The notes under the pieces: generated by a model
Told to the model about the DNA's origin: nothing
Seen by the model: only the letters and a program-made list of their open reading frames with translations
Database searches by the model: none
DNA from: Xiheimicrobium sp052034585
GTDB lineage: Bacteria; Myxococcota; Myxococcia; Myxococcales; Myxococcaceae
Reading direction: 5' to 3'
Assembly (NCBI GenBank): GCA_052034585.1
Contig: JBPOIJ010000010.1
Coordinates: forward strand, 81,377-145,376
DNA length: 64,000 nucleotides
Made by a program: the position numbers and the translations under genes
In this document: one piece after another, positions 1 to 7,462 of the stretch
Position numbering within the stretch: position 1 is the first letter of the stretch
Layout of the letters: each line of letters begins with the position of its first letter

Positions 1-626
1 CCGCCGAGTCGAAGCAGCGCAGCCTCTCGGTGGTGGCCGAAGGCGACAACCTCTTCTGGGTGCGCGCGCCTCGAAGCGGCACGGTCGTCGAGCTCGAGCT
101 CTTCGCCGGGCAGGAGATCAGCCCCGAGTCCGAGAAGGCGCCGGTGCGCATCTCCGACCTCGACGAGGTGCTGGTGATCGCCGACGTACCCGAGAGCGAC
201 GTGCGCGATCTCGCCGTCGCGATGACGGTCACCGTGCGGCCGCAGTTCGGTGACGAGTCACGCGAGGGCACCATCGAGTACGTCAGCGAGGTCGTCGACC
301 CGCGCCGCCGCACCGTCGAGGTCTGGGTGCGGGTGAAGAACGACGATCGCCAGCTGCGACCGAACGGCTTCGTCGAGGTGGTGGTGCCGGCGAACGAGGC
401 CTCTCCGCTGGTGCTGGTGCCCGACGCCGCGGTGGTGACGCACGGGAACCAGACGACGGTCTTCGTGCTCACCGCGCCAGGGCGCCTCGAGGCGCGCACC
501 GTTCAGCTCGGCCGGCGACGCGATGGCACCACCGAGCTCCGCTCCGGGCTCGAGGCCGGCTCTCGCTTCGTCTCGAAGGGCGCGCTGCTGCTGCTCAACC
601 AGGTCGACCTCGCCTCGGACGTCTGA
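1..626 (+). CDS. Efflux RND periplasmic adaptor subunit (CusB/CzcB type), C-terminal part
   Basis: The reading frame is open from base 3, so the gene begins before the window and only about the last 208 codons are present. Visible parts fit a membrane-fusion protein: a lipoyl/barrel-sandwich stretch (APRSGTVVELELFAGQEI), a beta-barrel segment (VLVIADVPESDVRDL) and a membrane-proximal domain ending in TVQLGRRRDGTTELRSGL. Such adaptors link an inner-membrane RND pump to an outer-membrane channel. The RND pump gene starts 3 bp after its stop, so the two are surely co-transcribed. Metal (Cu/Ag or Co/Zn/Cd) as substrate is inferred from the partner pump. The N-terminal signal and hairpin lie outside the window. 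Confidence 0.88.
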   Translation, partial: AESKQRSLSVVAEGDNLFWVRAPRSGTVVELELFAGQEISPESEKAPVRISDLDEVLVIADVPESDVRDLAVAMTVTVRPQFGDESREGTIEYVSEVVDPRRRTVEVWVRVKNDDRQLRPNGFVEVVVPANEASPLVLVPDAAVVTHGNQTTVFVLTAPGRLEARTVQLGRRRDGTTELRSGLEAGSRFVSKGALLLLNQVDLASDV

Positions 627-629
627 GCC

Positions 630-3600
630 ATGTTCGAGCGCCTCGTCAGCTTCAGCATCGCGAACCGCGTCGCGGTCGTCTTCCTCTCGCTCGTCTGGCT
701 CGCCTTCGGCATCTTCAGCTTCCGCCAGCTCACCATCGAAGCCTTCCCCGACCCGACCGACACCCAGGTGAACGTCATCACCCTCTTCGATGGGCAGCCG
801 ACCGAAGAGGTGGAGCGGCAGATCGGCCTCCCGCTCGAGCGCGCGCTCAACGGCACGCCCAACATGGTGCGCCTGCGAAACCTGTCGATGTTCGGCCTCT
901 CGATGGTGACCCTCACCTTCCGCGACGGAACCGACGGGCTGTGGGCACGGCAGCAAGTGCTCGAGCGGCTGCGTGAAGCAGAGCTGCCTGAAGGCGTGAA
1001 CGCCGAGCTGGGCCCGTACGCGACGCCGATCGGAGAGGTCTACCGCTACACCCTCACCGGCGCGAACGGCGACCCGATGAAGCTGCGCACCCTGCAGGAC
1101 TGGGTGGTGCGGCCGATGTTGATGCGGGTGAACGGCGTGGCCGAGGTGGTGAGCTACGGCGGGCTCGCGCGCGTCATTCAGATCGAGCCGAGGGCCCAGC
1201 AGCTCGCCTCGCTCGGGTTGACGCTCGACGACCTCGAACAAGCCATCAAGGCCGGGAGCATCAACGCCTCGGGCGGCGTGCTCGAGCGCGGCGCGGAGCA
1301 GTTCGTCATTCGCAGCGAAGGGCTCTTCAAGAACCTGGACGACCTGCGCAACACCGGCGTCGTCGAGCGCGGCGGCACCCCGTTCTTCGTGAAGGACGTG
1401 GCGACGGTCACCGAACACTGGGCGCCGCGGCAGGGCGTGGTGAGCCGGGGCGACACCTACGACACGGTCGAGGGCATCGTGCTCATGCGGCGCGGCGAGA
1501 ACCCGTCGGTGGTGCTCTCGCGGCTCAAGGAGCAGCTCGAGCTGGTGAACGGGCGCCTCGCCGAAGAAGGCGCGCAGGTGAGCACCTTCTACGATCGCCG
1601 CGAGCTCGTCGACGCGACGCTGGAGACGGTGGCGCACAACCTCGTCGAAGGCGCGCTCCTGGTCTTGTTGGTGCTCTTCGTCTTCCTCCTCGATCTCCGC
1701 GCGGCCTTCATCGTCGGCACCCTGATTCCCCTCTCGCTCGCGACCGCGTTCATCTACCTCCACCAGCGCGGCATGTCGGCGAACCTGCTCTCGATGGGCG
1801 CGGTGGACTTCGGGGTGATCGTCGACGGGGGCGTCGTGATCGTCGAGTCGATGCTCGCCGTCCTCGCGCTCAAGGATCACAACCCAGGTCCGATCCACGA
1901 TCGGCTGCGCAAGGGCGCGGTGTTGGTGGTGCGGCCGACGGTCTTCGCGATGTTGATCATCATCGCCGCGTACGTGCCCATCTTCATGCTCGAGCGCGTC
2001 GAGGGCCGCATCTTCTCGCCGATGGCGAACACGGTGGCGGCGGCGTTGGTGGGCGCGCTGGTCTTCTCGGTGACCCTGGTGCCGGCGCTCGGTTCCTGGG
2101 CCTGGGCGAAGCCGTCGCATCACAAGGAATCGCCGGTGCTGGTGCTCGCGCAGAAGCTCTACGGGCCGACGCTCTCGTGGGCGCTCAAGCACTCGAAGCT
2201 GGTGGTGGCGATGGCGGTCGCGCTCCTCGGCACGACGCTGGTCCTCGGCAGCCGGCTCGGGAGCGAGTTCTTGCCCGAGCTGAACGAGGGCGCGCTCTAC
2301 ATGACGTTCACCCTGCCCTCGAACATCTCGCTCTCCGAGGGACGACGCCTGGTGCCGAAGCTCGAGAAGCTGATCGAGGTGCAGCCGCAGGTCGACGCGG
2401 TGATGAGCCAGCTCGGCCGCCCCGAGGACGGCACCGACGCGACGCTCACCAACAACCTCGAGTTCTTCGTGAAGCTCAAGCCGGCGTCCCAGTGGCCCAA
2501 GGACACGCCCGAGCTGGGAGACGTGATCCACTCCCTGCGCGACGCGATCGACGAGATCCCCGGCCTCGAGGTGAACTTCAGCCAGCCGATTCGCGACAAC
2601 GTGAACGAGAGCATCTCGGGCCAGTTCGGACAGATCGCGGTGAAGCTGTACGGAGACGATCTCGTCGCGCTCCAGCAGCAGGCCGAGAAGGTGAAGGCGG
2701 TCATCGGCACGGTGCCCGGCGTCGCCGACCTCGGCATCGTCAAGAGCGGCGAAGTGCCTCAGCTCAAGGTCGACCCGGACCGCACCGCGCTCGCCCGCCA
2801 CGGCATGACGCTCGGCGAGTTTCAGCACGTGTTCCAGACCGCGGTCGGCGGCAGCATCGTCGACGAGTACTGGGACGGAGAGCGGAAGTTCGACGTGGTG
2901 CTCCGCCTGCCGGAGACCGACCGCAACGACGTCGAGAAGCTGAAGAAGCTGCGCGTGGCCATCGAGGGCGGCGTGACGGTTCCGCTCGAGACCCTGGCGC
3001 GGGTCACCACTGGCTTCGGCCGCGCGTCGATCAACCGCGAGAACGGGCGGCGCTACATCGGCATTCGCATGAACGTGCGCGGCCGCGACCTGGGCAGCTT
3101 CGTCGACGATGCTCGCGCGCGGGTGGAGAGGGAAGCGCCACTCCAGACGGGCCAACGAATCGAGTGGGGCGGCGAGTTCGAGAACAAGGAGCGGGCGATG
3201 AACCGGCTCCTCCTCGTGGTGCCGCTCGCGTTGGTGCTGACGCTGCTCCTGCTCTTCCGCGCCTTCGATCACTTCGGCCGCGCCGTGCTGACGTTGCTCA
3301 ACGTGCCCTTCGCGCTCACTGGCGGCATCTTCGGGCTGTGGCTCTTCGACATGCCGATCTCGGTCGCGGCGGCGGTCGGCTTCATCGCGCTCATCGGGCA
3401 GGCCTCGTTGAACGGAGTGCTCATCTCGTCGGCGATCGCCGAGAAGCGAAGGGAAGGCCGAGCGCTCGAGCACGCGATTCACGAGGGTTCGAGGGAACGG
3501 CTGCGGCCGGTGTTGATGACGGCGGCCTTGGCGGCGCTCGGGCTGGTGCCGGCGGCCTTCTCTCACGCGATGGGGAGCGAGACCCAGAAGCCGCTCGCGG

Positions 3601-3701
3601 TGGTGATCGTCTTCGGAACCATCTCCGCCTGCGCGTTGACGCTCGTGCTCCTCCCGGTGCTTCAGCGCTCGTGGGCGAAACGAATCGAGAAGGCGAAGTA
3701 G
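630..3701 (+). CDS. czcA: CzcA/CusA-family heavy-metal efflux RND transporter
   Basis: Inner-membrane proton-driven RND pump of 1023 aa, the usual size for the HME-RND class. It opens with MFERLVSFSIANRVAVVF (TM1), followed by a periplasmic porter domain, a central TM block near residues 335-480, a second porter domain and a final TM block near 860-1015. The TM4 proton-relay signature DFGVIVDGGVVIVE is intact, with D393, D399 and E406 matching the three acidic residues essential in CzcA. It follows the adaptor gene by 3 bp. The outer-membrane factor is not downstream, so it may lie upstream of the window. Which metal is exported cannot be read from the sequence. The gene converges on a small gene 3 bp away. 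Confidence 0.95.
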   Translation: MFERLVSFSIANRVAVVFLSLVWLAFGIFSFRQLTIEAFPDPTDTQVNVITLFDGQPTEEVERQIGLPLERALNGTPNMVRLRNLSMFGLSMVTLTFRDGTDGLWARQQVLERLREAELPEGVNAELGPYATPIGEVYRYTLTGANGDPMKLRTLQDWVVRPMLMRVNGVAEVVSYGGLARVIQIEPRAQQLASLGLTLDDLEQAIKAGSINASGGVLERGAEQFVIRSEGLFKNLDDLRNTGVVERGGTPFFVKDVATVTEHWAPRQGVVSRGDTYDTVEGIVLMRRGENPSVVLSRLKEQLELVNGRLAEEGAQVSTFYDRRELVDATLETVAHNLVEGALLVLLVLFVFLLDLRAAFIVGTLIPLSLATAFIYLHQRGMSANLLSMGAVDFGVIVDGGVVIVESMLAVLALKDHNPGPIHDRLRKGAVLVVRPTVFAMLIIIAAYVPIFMLERVEGRIFSPMANTVAAALVGALVFSVTLVPALGSWAWAKPSHHKESPVLVLAQKLYGPTLSWALKHSKLVVAMAVALLGTTLVLGSRLGSEFLPELNEGALYMTFTLPSNISLSEGRRLVPKLEKLIEVQPQVDAVMSQLGRPEDGTDATLTNNLEFFVKLKPASQWPKDTPELGDVIHSLRDAIDEIPGLEVNFSQPIRDNVNESISGQFGQIAVKLYGDDLVALQQQAEKVKAVIGTVPGVADLGIVKSGEVPQLKVDPDRTALARHGMTLGEFQHVFQTAVGGSIVDEYWDGERKFDVVLRLPETDRNDVEKLKKLRVAIEGGVTVPLETLARVTTGFGRASINRENGRRYIGIRMNVRGRDLGSFVDDARARVEREAPLQTGQRIEWGGEFENKERAMNRLLLVVPLALVLTLLLLFRAFDHFGRAVLTLLNVPFALTGGIFGLWLFDMPISVAAAVGFIALIGQASLNGVLISSAIAEKRREGRALEHAIHEGSRERLRPVLMTAALAALGLVPAAFSHAMGSETQKPLAVVIVFGTISACALTLVLLPVLQRSWAKRIEKAK

Positions 3702-3704
3702 GGC

Positions 3705-3932
3705 TCAGCCGAGCTTCAGGAACTGGAACAGGTGCGGGTTCGCAGTGAGCTCGGCTTGGAGCTCGGCTTCGCTGCAGGGCACTTCGTCGAGGTGCCCTTC
3801 GTCGCTGTGGATCTTGAGCAGCTGCCCGTTCTTCATCGCGAACCAGTAGAAGACCCGCCCGCCGCCGACCTGCACTTCTTGCCCAGCGCGGAGCGCCTCC
3901 AGCACCGTCGTCAGCTCGGGAGCGCTCGGCAT
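3705..3932 (-). CDS. Small hypothetical protein (75 aa)
   Basis: Soluble 75-residue protein without signal peptide or membrane segment, on the strand opposite the efflux pump and ending 3 bp from its stop. It has an ATG start and strong G/C third-position bias. A leucine/alanine helix (PELTTVLEALRAGQEV) is followed by a short beta-rich stretch (GRVFYWFAMKNGQLLKIH) and an acidic helix near residues 50-65. I do not recognise the family and assign no function. Confidence 0.6.
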   Translation of the reverse strand: MPSAPELTTVLEALRAGQEVQVGGGRVFYWFAMKNGQLLKIHSDEGHLDEVPCSEAELQAELTANPHLFQFLKLG

Positions 3933-3997
3933 GATCCAACGCTACCACCCGTGCCTTGAGCCTTTGATGGAACGCTCGAGGCGCGTAGAAGCGCGGC

Positions 3998-4552
3998 ATG
4001 ACGCCCAACCCAGCCGCGCCGCCACCGCCTCAGCAGCAGCAGAGCTTTCTCTCGAAGAACTGGCCCTGGCTCGTCGGCGGCGGCTGTCTGCTGCTCGTGT
4101 GCTGCGGGTTCTTCGGAGTGATGGGCGCCGGCTTCATCGCTGCGAAGACCGAGCAGGAGCGGGCGCAACAAGAAGCGCAGAAGGCGAGGCAAGGGGCCAA
4201 GCGCGCCGAGGAAGACGCCCTCAATCGCGCCCGTGAGGGCGAGCGTGGGCCCTCGGAGCTCCCGTCGAAGGGTGGAGCGAACGCCGCTCGTGTCGACTGC
4301 GGGACGCCCGGGCCCGAAGGCGTCGACTGCACCATCAAGCGCACCGGCGGGACGACCGCGCTCAACGCCTGCTGGGATCTCGAGATCGAATGCGTCAACG
4401 GCGGAAAGATGACGGGCAACGGCTGCGGCTCGCTCGCGGCTGGCGAGCAGACGGCGACGGCCAACATTCCGGTCGAGTACTTCGAGAACCAGGAAGCCTG
4501 CGATGCGCCCAAGTTCGGCACGGTGAAGAACCTGGTCGTCACCAACGAGTGA
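3998..4552 (+). CDS. Membrane-anchored hypothetical protein with Cys-containing C-terminal domain
   Basis: 184 aa. A proline/glutamine-rich cytoplasmic N-terminus (residues 1-20) precedes one TM helix (about 24-48, rich in Gly, Cys and Phe). Then comes a charged Ala/Gln/Glu helix (50-85, likely coiled coil) and a C-terminal beta-type domain (95-184) with six cysteines, which suggests an exported disulphide-bonded fold. The N-terminal layout resembles the anchored hypothetical proteins common in myxobacteria. The divergent neighbour starts 65 bp upstream. No family recognised. Confidence 0.7.
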   Translation: MTPNPAAPPPPQQQQSFLSKNWPWLVGGGCLLLVCCGFFGVMGAGFIAAKTEQERAQQEAQKARQGAKRAEEDALNRAREGERGPSELPSKGGANAARVDCGTPGPEGVDCTIKRTGGTTALNACWDLEIECVNGGKMTGNGCGSLAAGEQTATANIPVEYFENQEACDAPKFGTVKNLVVTNE

Positions 4553-4628
4553 GGGCGACCGCACGCGTTGGCGGACGCTGAGTTCGGTCGAGGCGTCGAG
4601 CTTCGTCGAGACACCCCGAATCGTCGGC

Positions 4629-5399
4629 TCACCTGGGCAACAGCTTCGCGGTCTGCGAGCCCATCACCTTGACGGTCGAGGTGCGCGGCATGAGCCGCCG
4701 AAGGAGGAAGGACGCGAACCGGTTGAAGGCACCGGGAATGAGGAGCGGCCCGCCTCCGAGCGCGGCGAGCGTCTCCTCCACCACCTGCCGAGGCTCGAGC
4801 TCACCAGGCGCCTTCGTCTTCGCGGTCTTGAGATACCCCGGCGTGCGGGTCGCTCCGGCGCACACCGCGAGCACGTCGACGCCGTGCGGCCTCGTCTCGG
4901 CCCAGAGCGCCTCGGCGAGGCTGAGGTTGAACGACTTGGTCGCCCCGTACACCGCGAGGAAGGGAGAGCCTTGAAAGGCGGTGAGCGACGACATCAAGAC
5001 GATGGCGCCACGTTTTCGCTCGAGCATCGTCGGGAGCACGAGGTGCGTCAGCGTCACCGGCGCGCGACAGTTCACCTCGACGGAGCGCAGCGTGTCGCCC
5101 AGCGCCATCTCCGAGAACGCTCCCATCGGCGCGTGGGCCGCGTTGCAGACGAGTACGCCGAGGTCCTTGCCGGCGAACAGTTCGCCGAGCTCGGTCGCGA
5201 GGTTCGGCGAGGAGAGATCGATCGCCTTGGTGACGACCTCGACCTTTCCTCTCAGCGACGCAGCGACCGACTCGAGCGCCTCGGCTCTCCGCGCCAGGAG
5301 GATCAGCTTGTACCCGCGCTCGGCGAGGGCCGTCGCGAAGGCCGCGCCCAGTCCCTCCGAAGCTCCTGCGATGACCGCCCACTCGCCGTACGCGCGCAT
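4629..5399 (-). CDS. Short-chain dehydrogenase/reductase (HSD17B12/KAR-like)
   Basis: 256-aa NAD(P)-dependent oxidoreductase with a classical SDR Rossmann fold. The cofactor motif GASEGLG is at residues 12-18, the NAA-type segment at 86-88, the catalytic Ser near 137-138, and Tyr151 and Lys155 lie in YGATK. The opening YGEWAVIAGASEGLG resembles the 17-beta-hydroxysteroid dehydrogenase 12 / 3-ketoacyl reductase branch, which acts on steroids or long acyl chains; this is a resemblance only. It starts 6 bp after the sterol-reductase-like gene and is very probably translated from the same mRNA, so a lipid or sterol substrate is a reasonable inference. The last 40 residues are basic and may touch the membrane. 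Confidence 0.87.
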   Translation of the reverse strand: MRAYGEWAVIAGASEGLGAAFATALAERGYKLILLARRAEALESVAASLRGKVEVVTKAIDLSSPNLATELGELFAGKDLGVLVCNAAHAPMGAFSEMALGDTLRSVEVNCRAPVTLTHLVLPTMLERKRGAIVLMSSLTAFQGSPFLAVYGATKSFNLSLAEALWAETRPHGVDVLAVCAGATRTPGYLKTAKTKAPGELEPRQVVEETLAALGGGPLLIPGAFNRFASFLLRRLMPRTSTVKVMGSQTAKLLPR

Positions 5400-5405
5400 G
5401 CGGCC

Positions 5406-6467
5406 TCAATACACGAACGGAACGATCCGGTACGGCACCCGCTTCTTGTACTCGTCCCACAACGGCCCGTACTTCTCGGCGCAGCGGCGATCGTCGTCGA
5501 GCTGCCGGGGAATCAGGAGCACCAGATAGTAGAGCGGGTACAGCCAGGGGCCCAGGTGAGTCGGAAAGCCGAGCGACAGCGCGAGCCCCGAGGCCATCAG
5601 CAGCTCTCCGAGGTAGTTGACGTGCCGTGACAGCCCCCAGAAGCCGCCGGTCAGCACGTGCCGCCCGTTCGCCGAGAGCGGGCGCGGGTTCAGCACGCCG
5701 AAGGCCTTCGCTTCCGGGTTTCGCTTGAAGGTGAACTTCTGCAGGTTGGCGCCGCGCGAGAGCACCCAGCCGGTGAAGAAGATCGCGCCGAAGAGCACCA
5801 ACAGCGGCGTGGGCGTGTGCGGGTTCGGAAGCTCGGCGGTCGTCCACAGGCCCACGCCGTAGAAGTACGGGTAGAAGACGAGGCAGCCCCAGCCCAGCTT
5901 GAAGCCGACGCGCTCGGCCATGAAGTCGTAGGTGTAGAGGTGCACCTCCTCGAAGAAGAGGTACTCGCAGAGGAAGAAGGTGAAGAGCCCGCAGTAGAGC
6001 AGCACGCCGGGCGAGGGATCGTCGGCGTACTTCGCGCGGTGGAAGGCGGCGAACGAGAGGATGTTGAGCTCGAGGATCGTCGCGCCGATCAAATAGAGCG
6101 CCATCTTCGCGTCGATGCGTCGCCACTGCGGGTTCGGCAACCGCCCGAGATAGAAGTCGGCCAAGAAACCCTTCACCGGTTTGGCCGGCAGCACGATGGC
6201 AGCGCTGAAGAGCAGCCCGAAGACGCAGGCCCCGATCGCGAGCGCCCAGCGGTGCACGAAGAACGCGTCCCAGGCGAGCAGGCCGAAGTGACACGCCAGC
6301 GCCCAGGCGATGACGGTGAGGACGAAGACCACGAGCCCGTTCAGCCGGTAGCGGAGCCTCTCGCCACCCTCGTCCTTCACGTAGCCGACGACGTCACGGG
6401 CCGGCAGGAGGCGGTGAAGCACGACGATGAAGCACGAGAGCAGGGCGGGGACGAAGAACCAGATCAC
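5406..6467 (-). CDS. ERG4/ERG24-family sterol reductase (delta-14 / delta-7 type)
   Basis: Polytopic membrane protein of 353 aa with about 8-9 TM helices. The family's C-terminal signatures are clear: WGLSRHVNYLGE at 277-288, R-x3-D-x2-RC-x2-KYG at 321-334 and VPYRIVPFVY at 344-353. The upstream blocks RYRLNGL (39-45), DFYLGRLPNP (104-113) and the TYDF-x2-ER-GF segment near 179-189 also fit. In eukaryotes the family reduces the C14 or C7 double bond of sterol intermediates with NADPH in the ER. Here it should sit in the inner membrane. The start is GTG, with no strong ribosome-binding site. Which double bond is reduced cannot be decided by eye. The SDR gene follows after 6 bp. Confidence 0.9.
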   Translation of the reverse strand: MIWFFVPALLSCFIVVLHRLLPARDVVGYVKDEGGERLRYRLNGLVVFVLTVIAWALACHFGLLAWDAFFVHRWALAIGACVFGLLFSAAIVLPAKPVKGFLADFYLGRLPNPQWRRIDAKMALYLIGATILELNILSFAAFHRAKYADDPSPGVLLYCGLFTFFLCEYLFFEEVHLYTYDFMAERVGFKLGWGCLVFYPYFYGVGLWTTAELPNPHTPTPLLVLFGAIFFTGWVLSRGANLQKFTFKRNPEAKAFGVLNPRPLSANGRHVLTGGFWGLSRHVNYLGELLMASGLALSLGFPTHLGPWLYPLYYLVLLIPRQLDDDRRCAEKYGPLWDEYKKRVPYRIVPFVY

Positions 6468-6522
6468 CGCGGCACCGTACCCGAGGCGATCGATCGAGGT
6501 GAACGATCGTGCGCGTCAGGTC

Positions 6523-7107
6523 TCAATCGGGAACGGTCGGCGTTCTGAGGCCGCCGCGCTCCCGCGAGCCCTCCCCACCGTCGGGCAGGTCTCCGCGAAG
6601 CGCACGCACGAACGCGTCGAGCACGAGCGTACGAACGCGAGTCACCTCCTTGGGAGGCAACCGCTCCGCAGCCAGCCGCTGTTCGCGCGTGGGCGCATCG
6701 GTCACGTCAGCGATCACGATCGACGCGTGGGGGCGCAGGCTCCGAACGGTGTGCCGAACCTTCGACGGCGCGGACACGGCCCACGTCGCCCCTGGAAGCA
6801 CGGTCCGCACGGACGCGACTCCGCCCTGCCGTTCGTCGAGCCACTGCATCGCGTAGAGCGGCGCCTCGAGATCCGCGTCCAGCGCGAAGGGGAAGACCGC
6901 GAGCGGGAAGCGATGATCGTGCAACACGGTCTCACGGCCCACCGCTTCGAAGAGGTTCGCGGCGACCGAATACACGCGCCCCGTCGCTGCGACACGCAGG
7001 CGCGCGGGGTGCTCGAGCCGCGCTCTGCGCACCTCCGCGTCTTCCTGCTCGGCGAGGAGCAGCCCCGACCACACCGGGTTCCGCAGCTGAAGCGCGACCG
7101 CTGGCAA
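6523..7107 (-). CDS. Hypothetical protein, possible cupin-like fold
   Basis: 194 aa from a TTG start, the only usual start codon between the preceding in-frame stop and the conserved-looking part. An alternative CTG overlapping the upstream stop would add 18 residues. The segment around residues 40-75 (TVLHDHRFPLAVFPF) with a later SKVRHTVRSL has the spaced histidines seen in cupin metal sites, but I cannot confirm the family. The C-terminal 20 residues are rich in Arg, Gly and Asp. It lies downstream of the peptidase and small membrane protein genes on the same strand. No signal peptide. Confidence 0.55.
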   Translation of the reverse strand: MPAVALQLRNPVWSGLLLAEQEDAEVRRARLEHPARLRVAATGRVYSVAANLFEAVGRETVLHDHRFPLAVFPFALDADLEAPLYAMQWLDERQGGVASVRTVLPGATWAVSAPSKVRHTVRSLRPHASIVIADVTDAPTREQRLAAERLPPKEVTRVRTLVLDAFVRALRGDLPDGGEGSRERGGLRTPTVPD

Positions 7108-7157
7108 GAGCGACTCGGCGAACCGCAGCAGCGCTTCATCGGCCGGATCGAGCGGGC

Positions 7158-7457
7158 TCAGTCTTCGACTCCTTCGTCACTCTCGGGGCCGCTGCAGTCT
7201 CCCGGTTGGTGCGGAGGGAACTCCCAGCTCACGCCCGCTGGCAGGCGGTCATCGACCGCCGATCGCCTCGCCTCCCACTCGCGCTCGAGCTGGCGTTGCG
7301 CCCAGCGCGACACGGCGTAGGCCCACGTCGCCGCAGCGAGCGGGAGCAGCAGAGTGCCGCACAGCAGCCCGTAGTTGAACCAGCTGGTGACACCGAAGAG
7401 CACCCCGCCTCCAGCGCAGGCCGCGACGAAGCAGAGAAACGCGACGAGGTGGCGCAC
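7158..7457 (-). CDS. Small membrane protein (99 aa)
   Basis: GTG start at 7457; a TTG at 7466 overlapping the stop of the upstream peptidase gene is also possible. Two TM helices (about residues 3-24 and 30-52) are followed by a basic, then acidic, soluble tail. Codon use has the strong G/C third position of the real genes here, while the rest of the long open frame in which it lies is antisense to the peptidase. It sits immediately after the PBP4-type gene, which suggests co-transcription and perhaps an envelope role. Family unknown. Confidence 0.6.
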   Translation of the reverse strand: MRHLVAFLCFVAACAGGGVLFGVTSWFNYGLLCGTLLLPLAAATWAYAVSRWAQRQLEREWEARRSAVDDRLPAGVSWEFPPHQPGDCSGPESDEGVED

Positions 7458-7462
7458 GCTCG

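Noticed and set aside
258..3566. A 1102-codon open frame on the minus strand opposite the czcA gene
   Set aside because: It is full of Arg/His/Glu/Asp low-complexity sequence and lacks any domain. Long antisense frames are expected opposite genes with strong G/C third-position bias; the plus-strand CzcA protein has all family motifs.
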